Origin: Caenimonas aquaedulcis
Lineage (GTDB): Bacteria; Pseudomonadota; Gammaproteobacteria; Burkholderiales; Burkholderiaceae_C
Direction: 5' to 3'
Assembly: GCF_015831345.1 (NCBI RefSeq)
Contig: NZ_JADWYS010000001.1
Location: 1,994,118-2,058,117, forward strand
DNA length: 64,000 nt
The notes beneath the pieces were generated by a model, which searched no databases, was not told where the DNA came from, and saw only the letters and a list, made by a program, of their open reading frames with translations. This document shows, in pieces, positions 44,410 through 52,286 of this stretch; within the stretch, counting starts at the first letter, position 1; every line of letters starts with the position of its first letter. A program made the translations under genes and the position numbers.

Positions 44410-44763
44410 TCATGAACCGCGGTAGGTGGAGTAGCTCCACGGGCTGACCAGCAGCGGCACGTGGTAGTGCTGCTGCGGGCTGGCGACGCCGAAATCCAGC
44501 GTCACGCGGTCCAGGAACGCGGGCTTCGGCAGCGCCACGCCTTTCGCCTCGAAATACGCGGCCACGTCGAAGACGAGCCGGTAGGTCCCCGCCTTCAGTT
44601 CGCCGTCCGCGTACAGCGGCCCCTCCGGGCTGCGCCCATCCGCATCGAGCACGAAGCGCCTCACCAGCGTCGCGGCGTCGCCCTGCGTCGTGTAGAGCGC
44701 GACCGCCATGCCGGCGGCCGGGCTGCCGTGCATCGTGTCGAGGACGTGGGTGCTCAGGCCCAT
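44410..44763 (-). CDS. uraH: 5-hydroxyisourate hydrolase (UraH, transthyretin-like)
   Basis: The protein has 117 aa from ATG 44763 with a GGAG site upstream. Family landmarks are GLSTHVLDTMHGSPAAGM at the N-terminus (conserved His) and the C-terminal SYSTYRGS tetrapeptide YRGS. It hydrolyses 5-hydroxyisourate, the PuuD product, to OHCU. It diverges from the GntR regulator across a palindromic operator. Confidence 0.95.
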   Translation of the reverse strand: MGLSTHVLDTMHGSPAAGMAVALYTTQGDAATLVRRFVLDADGRSPEGPLYADGELKAGTYRLVFDVAAYFEAKGVALPKPAFLDRVTLDFGVASPQQHYHVPLLVSPWSYSTYRGS

Positions 44764-44788
44764 GGCGATCTCCAGAAATTGTGGACGC

Positions 44789-44802
44789 AAGTGTATACAC
44801 TT
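44789..44802. promoter_or_regulatory. Perfect 14-bp palindromic operator between uraH and the GntR gene
   Basis: AAGTGTATACACTT is a perfect palindrome placed 26 bp upstream of uraH and 27 bp upstream of the GntR start. Its TGTATACA core is like operators of FCD-type GntR regulators. It is the likely site for control of the divergent uraH and GntR-puuE-uraD/allC transcripts. Confidence 0.75.
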
Positions 44803-44828
44803 TCTTCGATTGGAGCTACCATCGCCCG

Positions 44829-45491
44829 ATGGAGTCGTCCACCACGCATTTCATCGTCGAAGCGCTCTCCCGCGCGATCGTGGAACACCGCCTGCAGCCG
44901 GGCACCAAGCTCGCGGAACAGAAGCTGGCCGACCATTTCGGCGTCTCCCGCACGCTCGTGCGCCAGGCCCTCTTCCAGCTCTCCCAGAAGCGGCTGGTGC
45001 GCATGGAGCCCGCGCGCGGCGCGTTCGTCGCCGCGCCGACGGTGGAGGAATCGCGCCAGGTCTTCGCGGTGCGCCGCATGCTGGAGGCCGGGATGACCCG
45101 CGCCTTCGTGCGCGAGCTCACCCCCGCGAAACTGCGGGCGCTGCGCGAGCACGTCGCGCAGGAAAAGGATGCGCTCGAGGGCGGCGACGCGGCGGGCATG
45201 GACCTGCTGGGCGACTTCCATGTGCGCATGGCGGAGCTCACGGGCAACGAGGTGCTGGCGCAGATCCTCAAGGACCTCGTCTCGCGCAGCTCGCTCATCA
45301 CGCTCATGTACCAGCGCGCGGGCGCGGCGAAGCATTCGCACGAGGAACACGCCGAACTCCTGAAGGCGATCGCCGCGAAGGATGCGGAGCGCGCCGCGAC
45401 GCTGATGCAGGCCCACCTCGTTCATGTCGAGGAGAGCCTGGCCTTCGACCGGAAGGTGCCTACCCACGACATCGCCGCCGCCCTCTCGTGA
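44829..45491 (+). CDS. GntR-family transcriptional regulator (FCD type)
   Basis: The protein has 220 aa from ATG 44829. A winged helix-turn-helix is at about 8-72 (RLQPGTKLAEQKLADHFGVSRTLVRQALFQLSQKRLV). An all-helical FCD ligand domain follows (FAVRRMLEAGMTRAFV... FHVRMAELTGNEVLAQILKDLVSRSSLI... HSHEEHAELLKAI), with the Asp/His residues that usually bind a metal. ATG 44781 is rejected because the palindromic operator would lie inside the gene. The puuE gene starts 7 bp downstream, so it probably controls ureide catabolism. Confidence 0.92.
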   Translation: MESSTTHFIVEALSRAIVEHRLQPGTKLAEQKLADHFGVSRTLVRQALFQLSQKRLVRMEPARGAFVAAPTVEESRQVFAVRRMLEAGMTRAFVRELTPAKLRALREHVAQEKDALEGGDAAGMDLLGDFHVRMAELTGNEVLAQILKDLVSRSSLITLMYQRAGAAKHSHEEHAELLKAIAAKDAERAATLMQAHLVHVEESLAFDRKVPTHDIAAALS

Positions 45492-45498
45492 GCACGCC

Positions 45499-46434
45499 AT
45501 GACCTACGACAGCACCGCCCCCTACCCGCGAGACCTCGCCGGCTACGGCCGCCACCCGCCGCATGCGCAGTGGCCGGGCGGCGCGCGCATCGCGCTGCAG
45601 TTCGTGCTCAATTACGAGGAAGGCGGCGAGAACGCGGTGCTGCACGGCGACGCGGGCTCCGAGCAATTCCTGTCGGAGATGTTCAATCCCGCGAGCTACC
45701 CGGCGCGGCACATGAGCATGGAAGGCATCTACGAATACGGCTCGCGCGCCGGCGTGTGGCGCATCCTGCGTGAATTCGAGAAGCGCGACCTGCCGCTGAC
45801 GGTGTTCGGCGTGAGCACGGCGCTGCAACGCCATCCGGACCTCGCGTCCGCCTTCCGGGACATGGGCCACGAGATCGCGTGCCACGGCCTGAAGTGGATC
45901 CACTACCAGAACGTGGACGAAGCGGTCGAGCGCGAACACATGATGCAGGCCATGCGCATCATCGAGCGGCTCACCGGGGAACGCCCGCTCGGCTGGTACA
46001 CCGGGCGCGACAGCCCCAACACCCGCCGGCTGGTGGCGGACTACGGCGGCTTCGAATACGACAGCGACTACTACGGCGACGACCTGCCCTTCTGGATGAA
46101 GGTGCGCAAGAGCGACGGGGCGGTGGTGCCGCATCTCGTCGTTCCCTACACACTCGATGCGAACGACATGCGCTTTTCGCTGCCGCAGGGCTTCGCGCAG
46201 GCCGACGACTTCTTCATCTACCTGCGCGACAGTTTCGACGCGCTCTACGCGGAGGGCGACACCGCGCCGAAGATGATGAGCATCGGCATGCACTGCCGCC
46301 TGCTCGGGCGCCCCGGGCGCATCGTCGCGCTGCAGCGCTTCCTGGACCATGTGGAGAAGCACGACAAGGTGTGGGTCTGCCGCCGCATCGACATCGCGCG
46401 CCACTGGAAACAGACCCATCCCTATCGAGGCTGA
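45499..46434 (+). CDS. puuE: Allantoinase PuuE (polysaccharide-deacetylase-like)
   Basis: The protein has 311 aa. Landmarks are YDSTAPYPRDLAGYGRHPPHAQWPGGARIALQFVLNYEEGGE, the deacetylase-fold ACHGLKWIHYQ, GWYTGRDSPNTRRLVADYGGFEYDSDYYGDDLPFW and SIGMHCRLLGRPGR. PuuE is the metal-independent allantoinase class, unrelated to AllB; it opens allantoin to allantoate. It lies between the GntR gene and the uraD-allC fusion with spacings of 7 and 2 bp. Confidence 0.94.
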   Translation: MTYDSTAPYPRDLAGYGRHPPHAQWPGGARIALQFVLNYEEGGENAVLHGDAGSEQFLSEMFNPASYPARHMSMEGIYEYGSRAGVWRILREFEKRDLPLTVFGVSTALQRHPDLASAFRDMGHEIACHGLKWIHYQNVDEAVEREHMMQAMRIIERLTGERPLGWYTGRDSPNTRRLVADYGGFEYDSDYYGDDLPFWMKVRKSDGAVVPHLVVPYTLDANDMRFSLPQGFAQADDFFIYLRDSFDALYAEGDTAPKMMSIGMHCRLLGRPGRIVALQRFLDHVEKHDKVWVCRRIDIARHWKQTHPYRG

Positions 46435-46436
46435 AC

Positions 46437-48218
46437 GTGACGATCACACTTGCACAACTCAATGCCGCCGCGCCGCAGGAAGCCGCGGCGATGCTGGACG
46501 GCCTCTACGAACACTCGCCGTGGATCGCGCAGGCCGCGCTCGCACAGCGCCCCTTCGCGTCGCTCACGCAGCTCAAGCACGCGATGGCGCGCATCGTCGC
46601 CGAGGCGGGCGCGGACAGGCAGCTCGCGCTGATCCGCGCCCACCCGGAGCTCGCGGGCAAGGCGATGGTGAGCAGGACGCTCACCTCCGAGTCCACGAAC
46701 GAGCAGGGCAAGGCCGGCCTCACCGATTGCACGCCCGAGGAATTCGCGCGCATCCAGCAGCTCAACGCGGACTACAACGCGAAGTTCGGCTTCCCGTTCA
46801 TCCTCGCCGTGCGCGGGCCGCGGGGCACGGGCCTCACGCGGCGCGAGATCATCGACACCTTCGCGCGACGCCTGGACAACCCGGTGGACTTCGAACGCGC
46901 CGAGGCGCTGCGCAACATCCACCGGATCGTGGAGCTGCGCGTGAACGACAAGTTCGGGGTGGAGCCGGACTTGGGGAACATCGTGTGGGACTGGCAGGAG
47001 AAGCTCGCGCAGTTCAGCGATCCGGAGTTCAAGGAGAAGGGGCAGCTGACGGTGACCTACCTGACCGACGCGCATCGCGCGGCGGCGGCGTTCATCGCCT
47101 CCGAGATGAAGGCCTGCGGCTTCGACGAGGTGAAGATCGACGCGGTCGGCAACGTGGTGGGGGTACACAAGGCGGCGGCCGCCGGCGCGAAGGCGCTCCT
47201 CACCGGCAGCCACTACGACACCGTCCGCAATGGCGGGAAGTACGACGGGCGCCTGGGCATCTTCACCCCCATGGCGTGCGTGCGCGAACTCGCGCGGCAG
47301 CAGCGCCGCCTGCCCTTCGACTTCGAAGTGATCGGCTTCTCGGAGGAGGAAGGCCAGCGCTACAAGGCGACCTTTCTCGGCTCCGGCGCGCTCATCGGCG
47401 CGTTCAACCCGGCGTGGCTGGAGCAGAAGGACGCGGACGGCGTCACCATGCGCGAGGCGATGCGGCACGCCGGACTGCCCGCGACGCTGGAGGCGATCGC
47501 CGCGCTGCGGCGCGACCCGGCGCGCTACCTCGGCTTCGTCGAAGTCCACATCGAACAGGGCCCCGTGCTCAACGAGATCGACCTGCCGCTGGGCATCGTC
47601 ACCTCCATCAATGGCGGCGTGCGCTACCTGTGCGAGGTGATCGGCATGGCCAGCCATGCGGGCACCACGCCGATGAACCGCCGGCGCGATGCGGCGTCCG
47701 CCGTGGCGGAACTTGCGCTCTACATCGAGCAGCGCGCCGCGCGCGACGGCGACTCGGTGGGCACCATCGGCATCTGGACCGTGCCCGGCGGATCGACCAA
47801 CGTGGTGCCCGGCCGCTGCCAGTTCACGCTCGACCTGCGCGCGCCGACGGACGCGCAGCGCGACGCCTTGGTGAAGGATGTGCTCGATGAACTGCAGGCG
47901 ATCTGCACGCGGCGCGGCGTGCGGCACACCCTCGAAGAGACGATGCGCGCCGCGGCGGCGCCGAGCGCCCCGAAGTGGCAGCAGCGCTGGGAGCGCGCGG
48001 TGGAAAGCCTCGGCGTGCCGCTGCACCGCATGCCCAGCGGCGCGGGCCACGACGCCATGAAGCTCCACGAAGTAATGCCGCAGGCGATGCTCTTCGTGCG
48101 CGGCCAGAACTCCGGCATCAGCCACAACCCGCTCGAATCCACGACCAGCGACGACATCGAGCTCGCCGTCCACGCCTTCCAGCGCCTGCTGGACGATCTC
48201 GCCAGAGAAAACCCATGA
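46437..48218 (+). CDS. Bifunctional OHCU decarboxylase/allantoate amidohydrolase (UraD-AllC fusion)
   Basis: The protein has 593 aa and uses a GTG start at 46437, 2 bp after the puuE stop. Residues about 1-168 are OHCU decarboxylase (UraD): AHPELAGKA with His69 and Glu71, and GFPFILAVRG. Residues about 185-593 are an M20-type zinc amidohydrolase of the AllC/hydantoinase family (GSHYDTVRNGGKYDGRLG, EEEGQRY, GVRYLCEVIGMASHAGTTPM, GAGHDAM). The two steps flank allantoinase: OHCU to allantoin, then allantoate to ureidoglycine. Fusion would fix their stoichiometry. Confidence 0.93.
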   Translation: MTITLAQLNAAAPQEAAAMLDGLYEHSPWIAQAALAQRPFASLTQLKHAMARIVAEAGADRQLALIRAHPELAGKAMVSRTLTSESTNEQGKAGLTDCTPEEFARIQQLNADYNAKFGFPFILAVRGPRGTGLTRREIIDTFARRLDNPVDFERAEALRNIHRIVELRVNDKFGVEPDLGNIVWDWQEKLAQFSDPEFKEKGQLTVTYLTDAHRAAAAFIASEMKACGFDEVKIDAVGNVVGVHKAAAAGAKALLTGSHYDTVRNGGKYDGRLGIFTPMACVRELARQQRRLPFDFEVIGFSEEEGQRYKATFLGSGALIGAFNPAWLEQKDADGVTMREAMRHAGLPATLEAIAALRRDPARYLGFVEVHIEQGPVLNEIDLPLGIVTSINGGVRYLCEVIGMASHAGTTPMNRRRDAASAVAELALYIEQRAARDGDSVGTIGIWTVPGGSTNVVPGRCQFTLDLRAPTDAQRDALVKDVLDELQAICTRRGVRHTLEETMRAAAAPSAPKWQQRWERAVESLGVPLHRMPSGAGHDAMKLHEVMPQAMLFVRGQNSGISHNPLESTTSDDIELAVHAFQRLLDDLARENP

Positions 48219-49441
48219 CCGACTACGAACGACTCGACGCGTGGATCGACGCGCACTTCGACGAGGAAGTGAAATTCCTGCAGGCGCTCGTGCGCATCCC
48301 CACGGACACGCCCCCGGGCGACAACGCCCCGCATGCCGAACGCACCGCGGACCTGCTCGGGGAATTCGGCTTCGACGCCGAGAAGCACGCCGTACCGCAG
48401 GCGGACGTGCACGAGTACGGCCTGCAATCCATCACGAACCTGATCGTGCGCAGGCGTTACGGCGACGGCGGCCGCACCATCGCGCTCAACGCGCACGGCG
48501 ACGTGGTCCCGCCGGGCGAAGGCTGGACGCACGACCCGTACGGCGGCGAGATCGAGGACGGGAAGATGTACGGCCGCGCGACCGCGGTGAGCAAGGGCGA
48601 CTTCGCGAGCTTCACCTTCGCCGTGCGCGCGCTCGAGTCGCTGCAGGGGAAACGCAAGGGCGCGGTGGAACTGCACTTCACCTACGACGAGGAATTCGGC
48701 GGCGAGATGGGGCCGGGCTGGCTGCTGCGCCACGGGCTGACGAAGCCCGACCTCATGATCGCCGCGGGTTTCAGCTACGAAGTGGTGACGGCGCACAACG
48801 GCTGCCTGCAGATGGAAGTGACGGTGCACGGCAAGATGGCGCACGCCGCGATTCCGCAGTCGGGCGTCGACGCGCTGCAGGGCGCTGTCTCCATCCTGAA
48901 TGCCCTGTACGCGCAGAACGCCGGCTACCGGAAGGTCACGTCGCAGGTGCCCGGCATCACCCATCCGTACCTGAACGTCGGGCGGATCGAGGGCGGCACC
49001 AACACCAACGTCGTGCCGGGCAAGGTGGTATTCAAGCTCGACCGCCGGATGATCCCCGAGGAGAATCCCGCGGAGGTGGAAGCCTCCATCCGCCGCGTGA
49101 TCGCCGAATCCGCCGCCCTGTGCCCGGGCATCACCGTGGATATCAAGCGCCTGCTGCTCGCGAATTCCATGCGCCCGCTGCCGGGCAACCGGCCCCTGGT
49201 CGATGCGATCCAGAAACATGGCGAGGCGGTCTTCGGCCAGCCGATCCCCGCGATGGGAACGCCGCTGTACACCGACGTGCGGCTGTATGCGGAGGCCGGC
49301 GTCCCCGGCGTCATCTACGGCGCCGGCCCGCGCACCGTGCTGGAGTCGCACGCCAAGCGCGCGGACGAGCGGCTGGAGCTGGAGGATCTGCGCAAGGCGA
49401 CGAAGGTGGTGGCCCGGACGTTGAGGGATTTGCTGGTCTGA
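48215..49441 (+). CDS. M20-family peptidase/deacylase
   Basis: The protein has 408 aa; its ATG overlaps the previous stop. M20 metal-site residues are visible: NAHGDVVPPGEGWTHDPYGG (His, Asp), YDEEFGGEMGPG (Glu-Glu pair), and near the C-terminus MGTPLYTDVRLYAEAGVPGVIYGAGP. The dimerisation domain is LQMEVTVHGKMAHAAIPQSGVDAL. It resembles ArgE/DapE/acetylornithine-type hydrolases. Position suggests a ureide step such as ureidoglycolate or ureidoglycine handling, but the sequence cannot show this. Confidence 0.87.
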   Translation: MTDYERLDAWIDAHFDEEVKFLQALVRIPTDTPPGDNAPHAERTADLLGEFGFDAEKHAVPQADVHEYGLQSITNLIVRRRYGDGGRTIALNAHGDVVPPGEGWTHDPYGGEIEDGKMYGRATAVSKGDFASFTFAVRALESLQGKRKGAVELHFTYDEEFGGEMGPGWLLRHGLTKPDLMIAAGFSYEVVTAHNGCLQMEVTVHGKMAHAAIPQSGVDALQGAVSILNALYAQNAGYRKVTSQVPGITHPYLNVGRIEGGTNTNVVPGKVVFKLDRRMIPEENPAEVEASIRRVIAESAALCPGITVDIKRLLLANSMRPLPGNRPLVDAIQKHGEAVFGQPIPAMGTPLYTDVRLYAEAGVPGVIYGAGPRTVLESHAKRADERLELEDLRKATKVVARTLRDLLV

Positions 49442-49445
49442 ATTT

Positions 49446-49493
49446 TGTATCTCATAGTTGACAAATATCTGTTTTTGTCAATAATGAGATACA
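49446..49493. promoter_or_regulatory. Large inverted-repeat operator with embedded promoter for the XRE-AbiEii pair
   Basis: Left arm TGTATCTCATAGTTGACAAA (49446-49465) and right arm 49474-49493 are inverted copies with one or two mismatches. A near-consensus promoter lies within: TTGACA (49458-49463), 16-bp spacer, AATAAT (49480-49485). Transcription would start at about 49491-49493, at the ATG of the antitoxin gene, implying a leaderless mRNA. The segment is markedly AT-rich. Confidence 0.75.
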
Positions 49494-49975
49494 TGAAACC
49501 TGTTACGGCGCCTGACCTGCCCCACGAGGCGACGCTCGGCGCCATGGGAAAGCGCATCCGCGAGCAGCGCAGGGCGCAGCGCGTCAATGCAACCGCGGCG
49601 GCTGAGGCCGCCGGGATTTCGCGCATGACCCTGCACCGGATCGAGCGCGGCGAGCCTTCCGTGGCGATCGGCGCCTATGCGAGCGTCATGGCCGCACTGG
49701 GCCTTGATCTGGCAGCGACACCCCGGTCGGCGCCGCACTACCCGCATGCCGCCGAGCCGGACCCCTGGATACCGGCGCGCGTGCAGCTTGCAAGGTATCC
49801 GCAATTGCGGCAGCTGGCCTGGCAACTCAAGGAAGGCGCCGAACTGACGCCGGCGGAGGCATTCGACATCTACGAACGCAATGCGCGCCATCTCGACGTG
49901 CAGGCGCTCGAGACGGCCGAGCGCGACCTGATCACTGCCCTGCGCATCGCCTTCTCCACCCGGCGCGATGTTTGA
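49493..49975 (+). CDS. XRE-family HTH antitoxin/regulator
   Basis: The protein is 160 aa from ATG 49493, chosen because the promoter places the transcript start here and ATG 49484 lies within the -10/operator. Residues about 18-72 form an XRE helix-turn-helix (MGKRIREQRRAQRVNATAAAEAAGISRMTLHRIERGEPSVAIGAYASVMAALGLDL). Residues about 90-160 form a helical tail (PQLRQLAWQLKEGAELTPAEAFDIYERNARHLD), probably for toxin binding. It overlaps the next gene by 8 bp. Confidence 0.82.
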   Translation: MKPVTAPDLPHEATLGAMGKRIREQRRAQRVNATAAAEAAGISRMTLHRIERGEPSVAIGAYASVMAALGLDLAATPRSAPHYPHAAEPDPWIPARVQLARYPQLRQLAWQLKEGAELTPAEAFDIYERNARHLDVQALETAERDLITALRIAFSTRRDV

Positions 49976-50672
49976 ACGGCTGCATCATCTGCGGATCGCG
50001 CAGGTGCTCCAGTCGCTGGACGCCGACGTGCTTCGCGCGCACCATTGCTATTTCGGTGGCGGCACCGCCATCGCGCTGCGCCATGGCGAATACCGTGAGT
50101 CGGTGGACATCGATTTCCTCGTGTCGGACGTGGGCGGCTGGCGTGAGTTGCGCGCCCTGCTGACCGGTCCCCAAGGCATCTCGTCCCTCGTGCGCGAAGG
50201 CGCCGAACCGCTGGAACTCCAACGCGAGGTCCGCGCGGATCCCTATGGCATCCGGGTGGCGGTGATGGCCGCGGGGAAGGCGGTGAAATTCGAGATCGTC
50301 CTCGAAGCCCGCATGGCGCTGGCCCCGCCGGGCAGGACGGACGTGATCTGCGGCGTGGCCTGTCTTTCGCCCCTGGACATGGCGGCCAGCAAACTGCTGG
50401 CGAATTCGGATCGCTGGATGGATGACGGCGTCTTCAGCCGGGACCTGATCGACCTGGCCATGATGAAGCCGGACTTGCCGCTGCTGCGCGCTGCGGTGGC
50501 GAAGGCCCAGGGCGCCTACGGCGAATCCGTGTTGCGCGACCTGGGCAGGGCGATCCACCGCATGAAATCCCGCGATGGCTGGCTGGAGCGCTGCATGGAC
50601 ATGATGTCGATGAACGTCACGAAGGCACTGGTCTGGCAGCGCATCCGTGCGCTGCGGCGCGTGTTGCCCTGA
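49968..50672 (+). CDS. Nucleotidyltransferase toxin, AbiEii/AbiGii family
   Basis: The protein has 234 aa. The nucleotidyltransferase core is FGGGTAIALRHGEYRESVDIDFLVSD: Gly-rich GGGTA (30-34) and the metal-binding Asp47-x-Asp49. Later parts (VCLSPLDMAASKLLANSDRWMDDGVFSRDLIDLAMM-like region) match the AbiEii family's helical half. AbiEii toxins transfer nucleotides to RNA, for example tRNA acceptor ends. Here the partner is an XRE protein and not the usual AbiEi. Its 3' end overlaps the convergent TetR gene by 56 bp. Confidence 0.85.
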   Translation: MFERLHHLRIAQVLQSLDADVLRAHHCYFGGGTAIALRHGEYRESVDIDFLVSDVGGWRELRALLTGPQGISSLVREGAEPLELQREVRADPYGIRVAVMAAGKAVKFEIVLEARMALAPPGRTDVICGVACLSPLDMAASKLLANSDRWMDDGVFSRDLIDLAMMKPDLPLLRAAVAKAQGAYGESVLRDLGRAIHRMKSRDGWLERCMDMMSMNVTKALVWQRIRALRRVLP

Positions 50673-51297
50673 CGACCCTTCGACCGTCCCGATCCAGCAC
50701 CGACACCACCATCTCCATCAGCGCCTCCCCCGCCTTCGCCACCGTCAGCGACGCCGCCAGCATCTCGAACACCTCCAGCACCAGCAGCGCCTTGAGTTTC
50801 GCGGCCAGGCGCTTCTGCGCCAGCGTCACGCGTCCGCCGCCCTGCAGGCGGTTCACCAGGAATTCCAGGCCGGCGGTGCGCTTGTCCTCGCGTCCCTCCA
50901 CCAGACGGGCGAAGTCGGCGTCCAGCGCGGCGTAGGCGCGCAGCTTCTTCAGCAGCGCGTGCTCGGACGCGTAGAAGTCCGCGAAGGCGCGAACGTACTC
51001 GCCCAGTGCGCGCCGCGCATCGTCCTGCGTCAACAGGGCGTCCACGTCCATCAGCCCGGCGCGGTGCGACATCTCGTCGAACAGCGCATTGAGCAGGCCG
51101 GCCTTGCCGCCGAACAGGTTGAACACCGTGGCCCGCGACACGCCAGCGCGCGCCGCCACCGCATCCAACGTGAATGCCGCGGCCTGCGTGCTCTCGACCA
51201 CCAGGTCGCGCGCGGCGCGAAGCACGAGCATCCGCGTCATGCCGGCCTGCACCTGCCGGCCCAGTTGCGCATACGCGCGGGGTACTGCCTTGTTCAT
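50617..51297 (-). CDS. TetR-family transcriptional regulator
   Basis: The protein has 226 aa. An N-terminal helix-turn-helix (about 22-65: VLRAARDLVVESTQAAAFTLDAVAARAGVSRATVFNLFGGKAGLL) is followed by an all-helical ligand domain. It diverges from the EamA gene with a 16-bp palindrome between the starts. It probably represses the exporter and itself. Confidence 0.92.
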   Translation of the reverse strand: MNKAVPRAYAQLGRQVQAGMTRMLVLRAARDLVVESTQAAAFTLDAVAARAGVSRATVFNLFGGKAGLLNALFDEMSHRAGLMDVDALLTQDDARRALGEYVRAFADFYASEHALLKKLRAYAALDADFARLVEGREDKRTAGLEFLVNRLQGGGRVTLAQKRLAAKLKALLVLEVFEMLAASLTVAKAGEALMEMVVSVLDRDGRRVVRATRAAAHGCAARPVPS

Positions 51298-51308
51298 ACT
51301 TCAATATT

Positions 51309-51324
51309 GACTATACTGATAGTC
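51309..51324. promoter_or_regulatory. Palindromic TetR operator overlapping the EamA promoter
   Basis: GACTAT-ACTG-ATAGTC (51309-51324) lies 12 bp from the TetR start and 2 bp from the EamA start. TATACT (51312-51317) within it is a good -10 with TTGTTC (51290-51295) as a weak -35 at 16 bp. The EamA transcript would start at about 51324, so it would be almost leaderless. Confidence 0.65.
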
Positions 51325-51326
51325 TA

Positions 51327-52286
51327 ATGAAAACAGACAACGAACGCAAGCCGCGGCTCCTGGGGTGGGCGGCCGCCACCGCCATGGTGCTGATCGCCAC
51401 GGGGTGGCAGCTGGTGACGCGCGCCGGCGTGCGCTCGGAGCTCGCGCCCTGGGACCTCGCCCTGCTGCGCTACGGCGTCCCCGCCCTGCTGCTCGCGCCC
51501 GTGTGGCGACGCTGCGGGCTGCGGCCGGCGGGCCTGCCCGCGTGGCGCCTCGCGGCGCTCGTTGCCGGGGCGGGCCTGCCCTTCGGCCTGCTGGCCATGG
51601 CGGGCGCCTCCTTTGCGCCGGCGGCGCACATGGGCGCGTTGCTGCCGGGCGCCTCGCCCTTGCTCGTCGCGGCGCTCGGGGCATTGGTGTTCGGCTCGCG
51701 CCCCGGCCTTTCGCAAGGCTGCGGTCTCGCCCTGCTGGCAACGGGACTGGCATTGATCACCCTGCCCGGCTGGACCAGCGGCACCGGTCACTGGCGGGGC
51801 GACGCGTTGTTCCTGGTCGCGGCGCTGCTCTGGGCGACGTACACGCTCGCGCTGCGCGGCGGCGGCTTGACCGCGTGGGAGTCTGCGGCGGTCATCAGTG
51901 CGTGGTCCGCCCTCTGCGTCGTGCCGCTGTGGATCGCCGCCTACGCATCCGGCCGCAGCCTGATGTTCCACGCGAGCCCGCGGCAGGTCGCGCTGCAGGT
52001 GCTGTGGCAGGGTTGTCTTGCCGGCGTGGTGGGCCTTGCCGTCTTCGCGGCCGCCGTGCGCCGCCTGGGCCCGGCCGCCACGTCGGCGGCGGGCGCGCTC
52101 GTCCCCGCGCTCGTGGCGGTGGGCGGATGGCTGCTGCTCGACGAGCCGCTGGGCCTGGCCGGCTGGTGCGGCATCGCCACGGTCGCGGCGGGCGCCTGGA
52201 TGGCGAGCCGCCCGCCGCGGCCCGCTAGCGGCGCCAGGGCGGTGCCGGCTGGAACCGCGCCTGCAGGAAAGACAGGAACAGCTTGA
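51327..52286 (+). CDS. EamA/DMT-family transporter
   Basis: The protein has 319 aa with ten predicted helices in two EamA repeats (first ATAMVLIATGWQLVTRAGVRSELAPWDLALLRY; second GDALFLVAALLWATYTLALRGG). A short hydrophilic Ala/Pro-rich tail follows the last helix. It is probably an efflux transporter for small metabolites under control of the divergent TetR gene. Its 3' end overlaps the convergent LysR gene by 62 bp. Confidence 0.9.
   Translation: MKTDNERKPRLLGWAAATAMVLIATGWQLVTRAGVRSELAPWDLALLRYGVPALLLAPVWRRCGLRPAGLPAWRLAALVAGAGLPFGLLAMAGASFAPAAHMGALLPGASPLLVAALGALVFGSRPGLSQGCGLALLATGLALITLPGWTSGTGHWRGDALFLVAALLWATYTLALRGGGLTAWESAAVISAWSALCVVPLWIAAYASGRSLMFHASPRQVALQVLWQGCLAGVVGLAVFAAAVRRLGPAATSAAGALVPALVAVGGWLLLDEPLGLAGWCGIATVAAGAWMASRPPRPASGARAVPAGTAPAGKTGTA

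Noticed and set aside
44781..44828. Earlier ATG for the GntR gene
   Set aside because: It would place the perfect palindromic operator inside the gene and add residues without family homology.
49445..49492. Upstream TTG/ATG starts for the XRE gene
   Set aside because: These codons lie in the operator/promoter; the predicted transcript begins at about 49491-49493.
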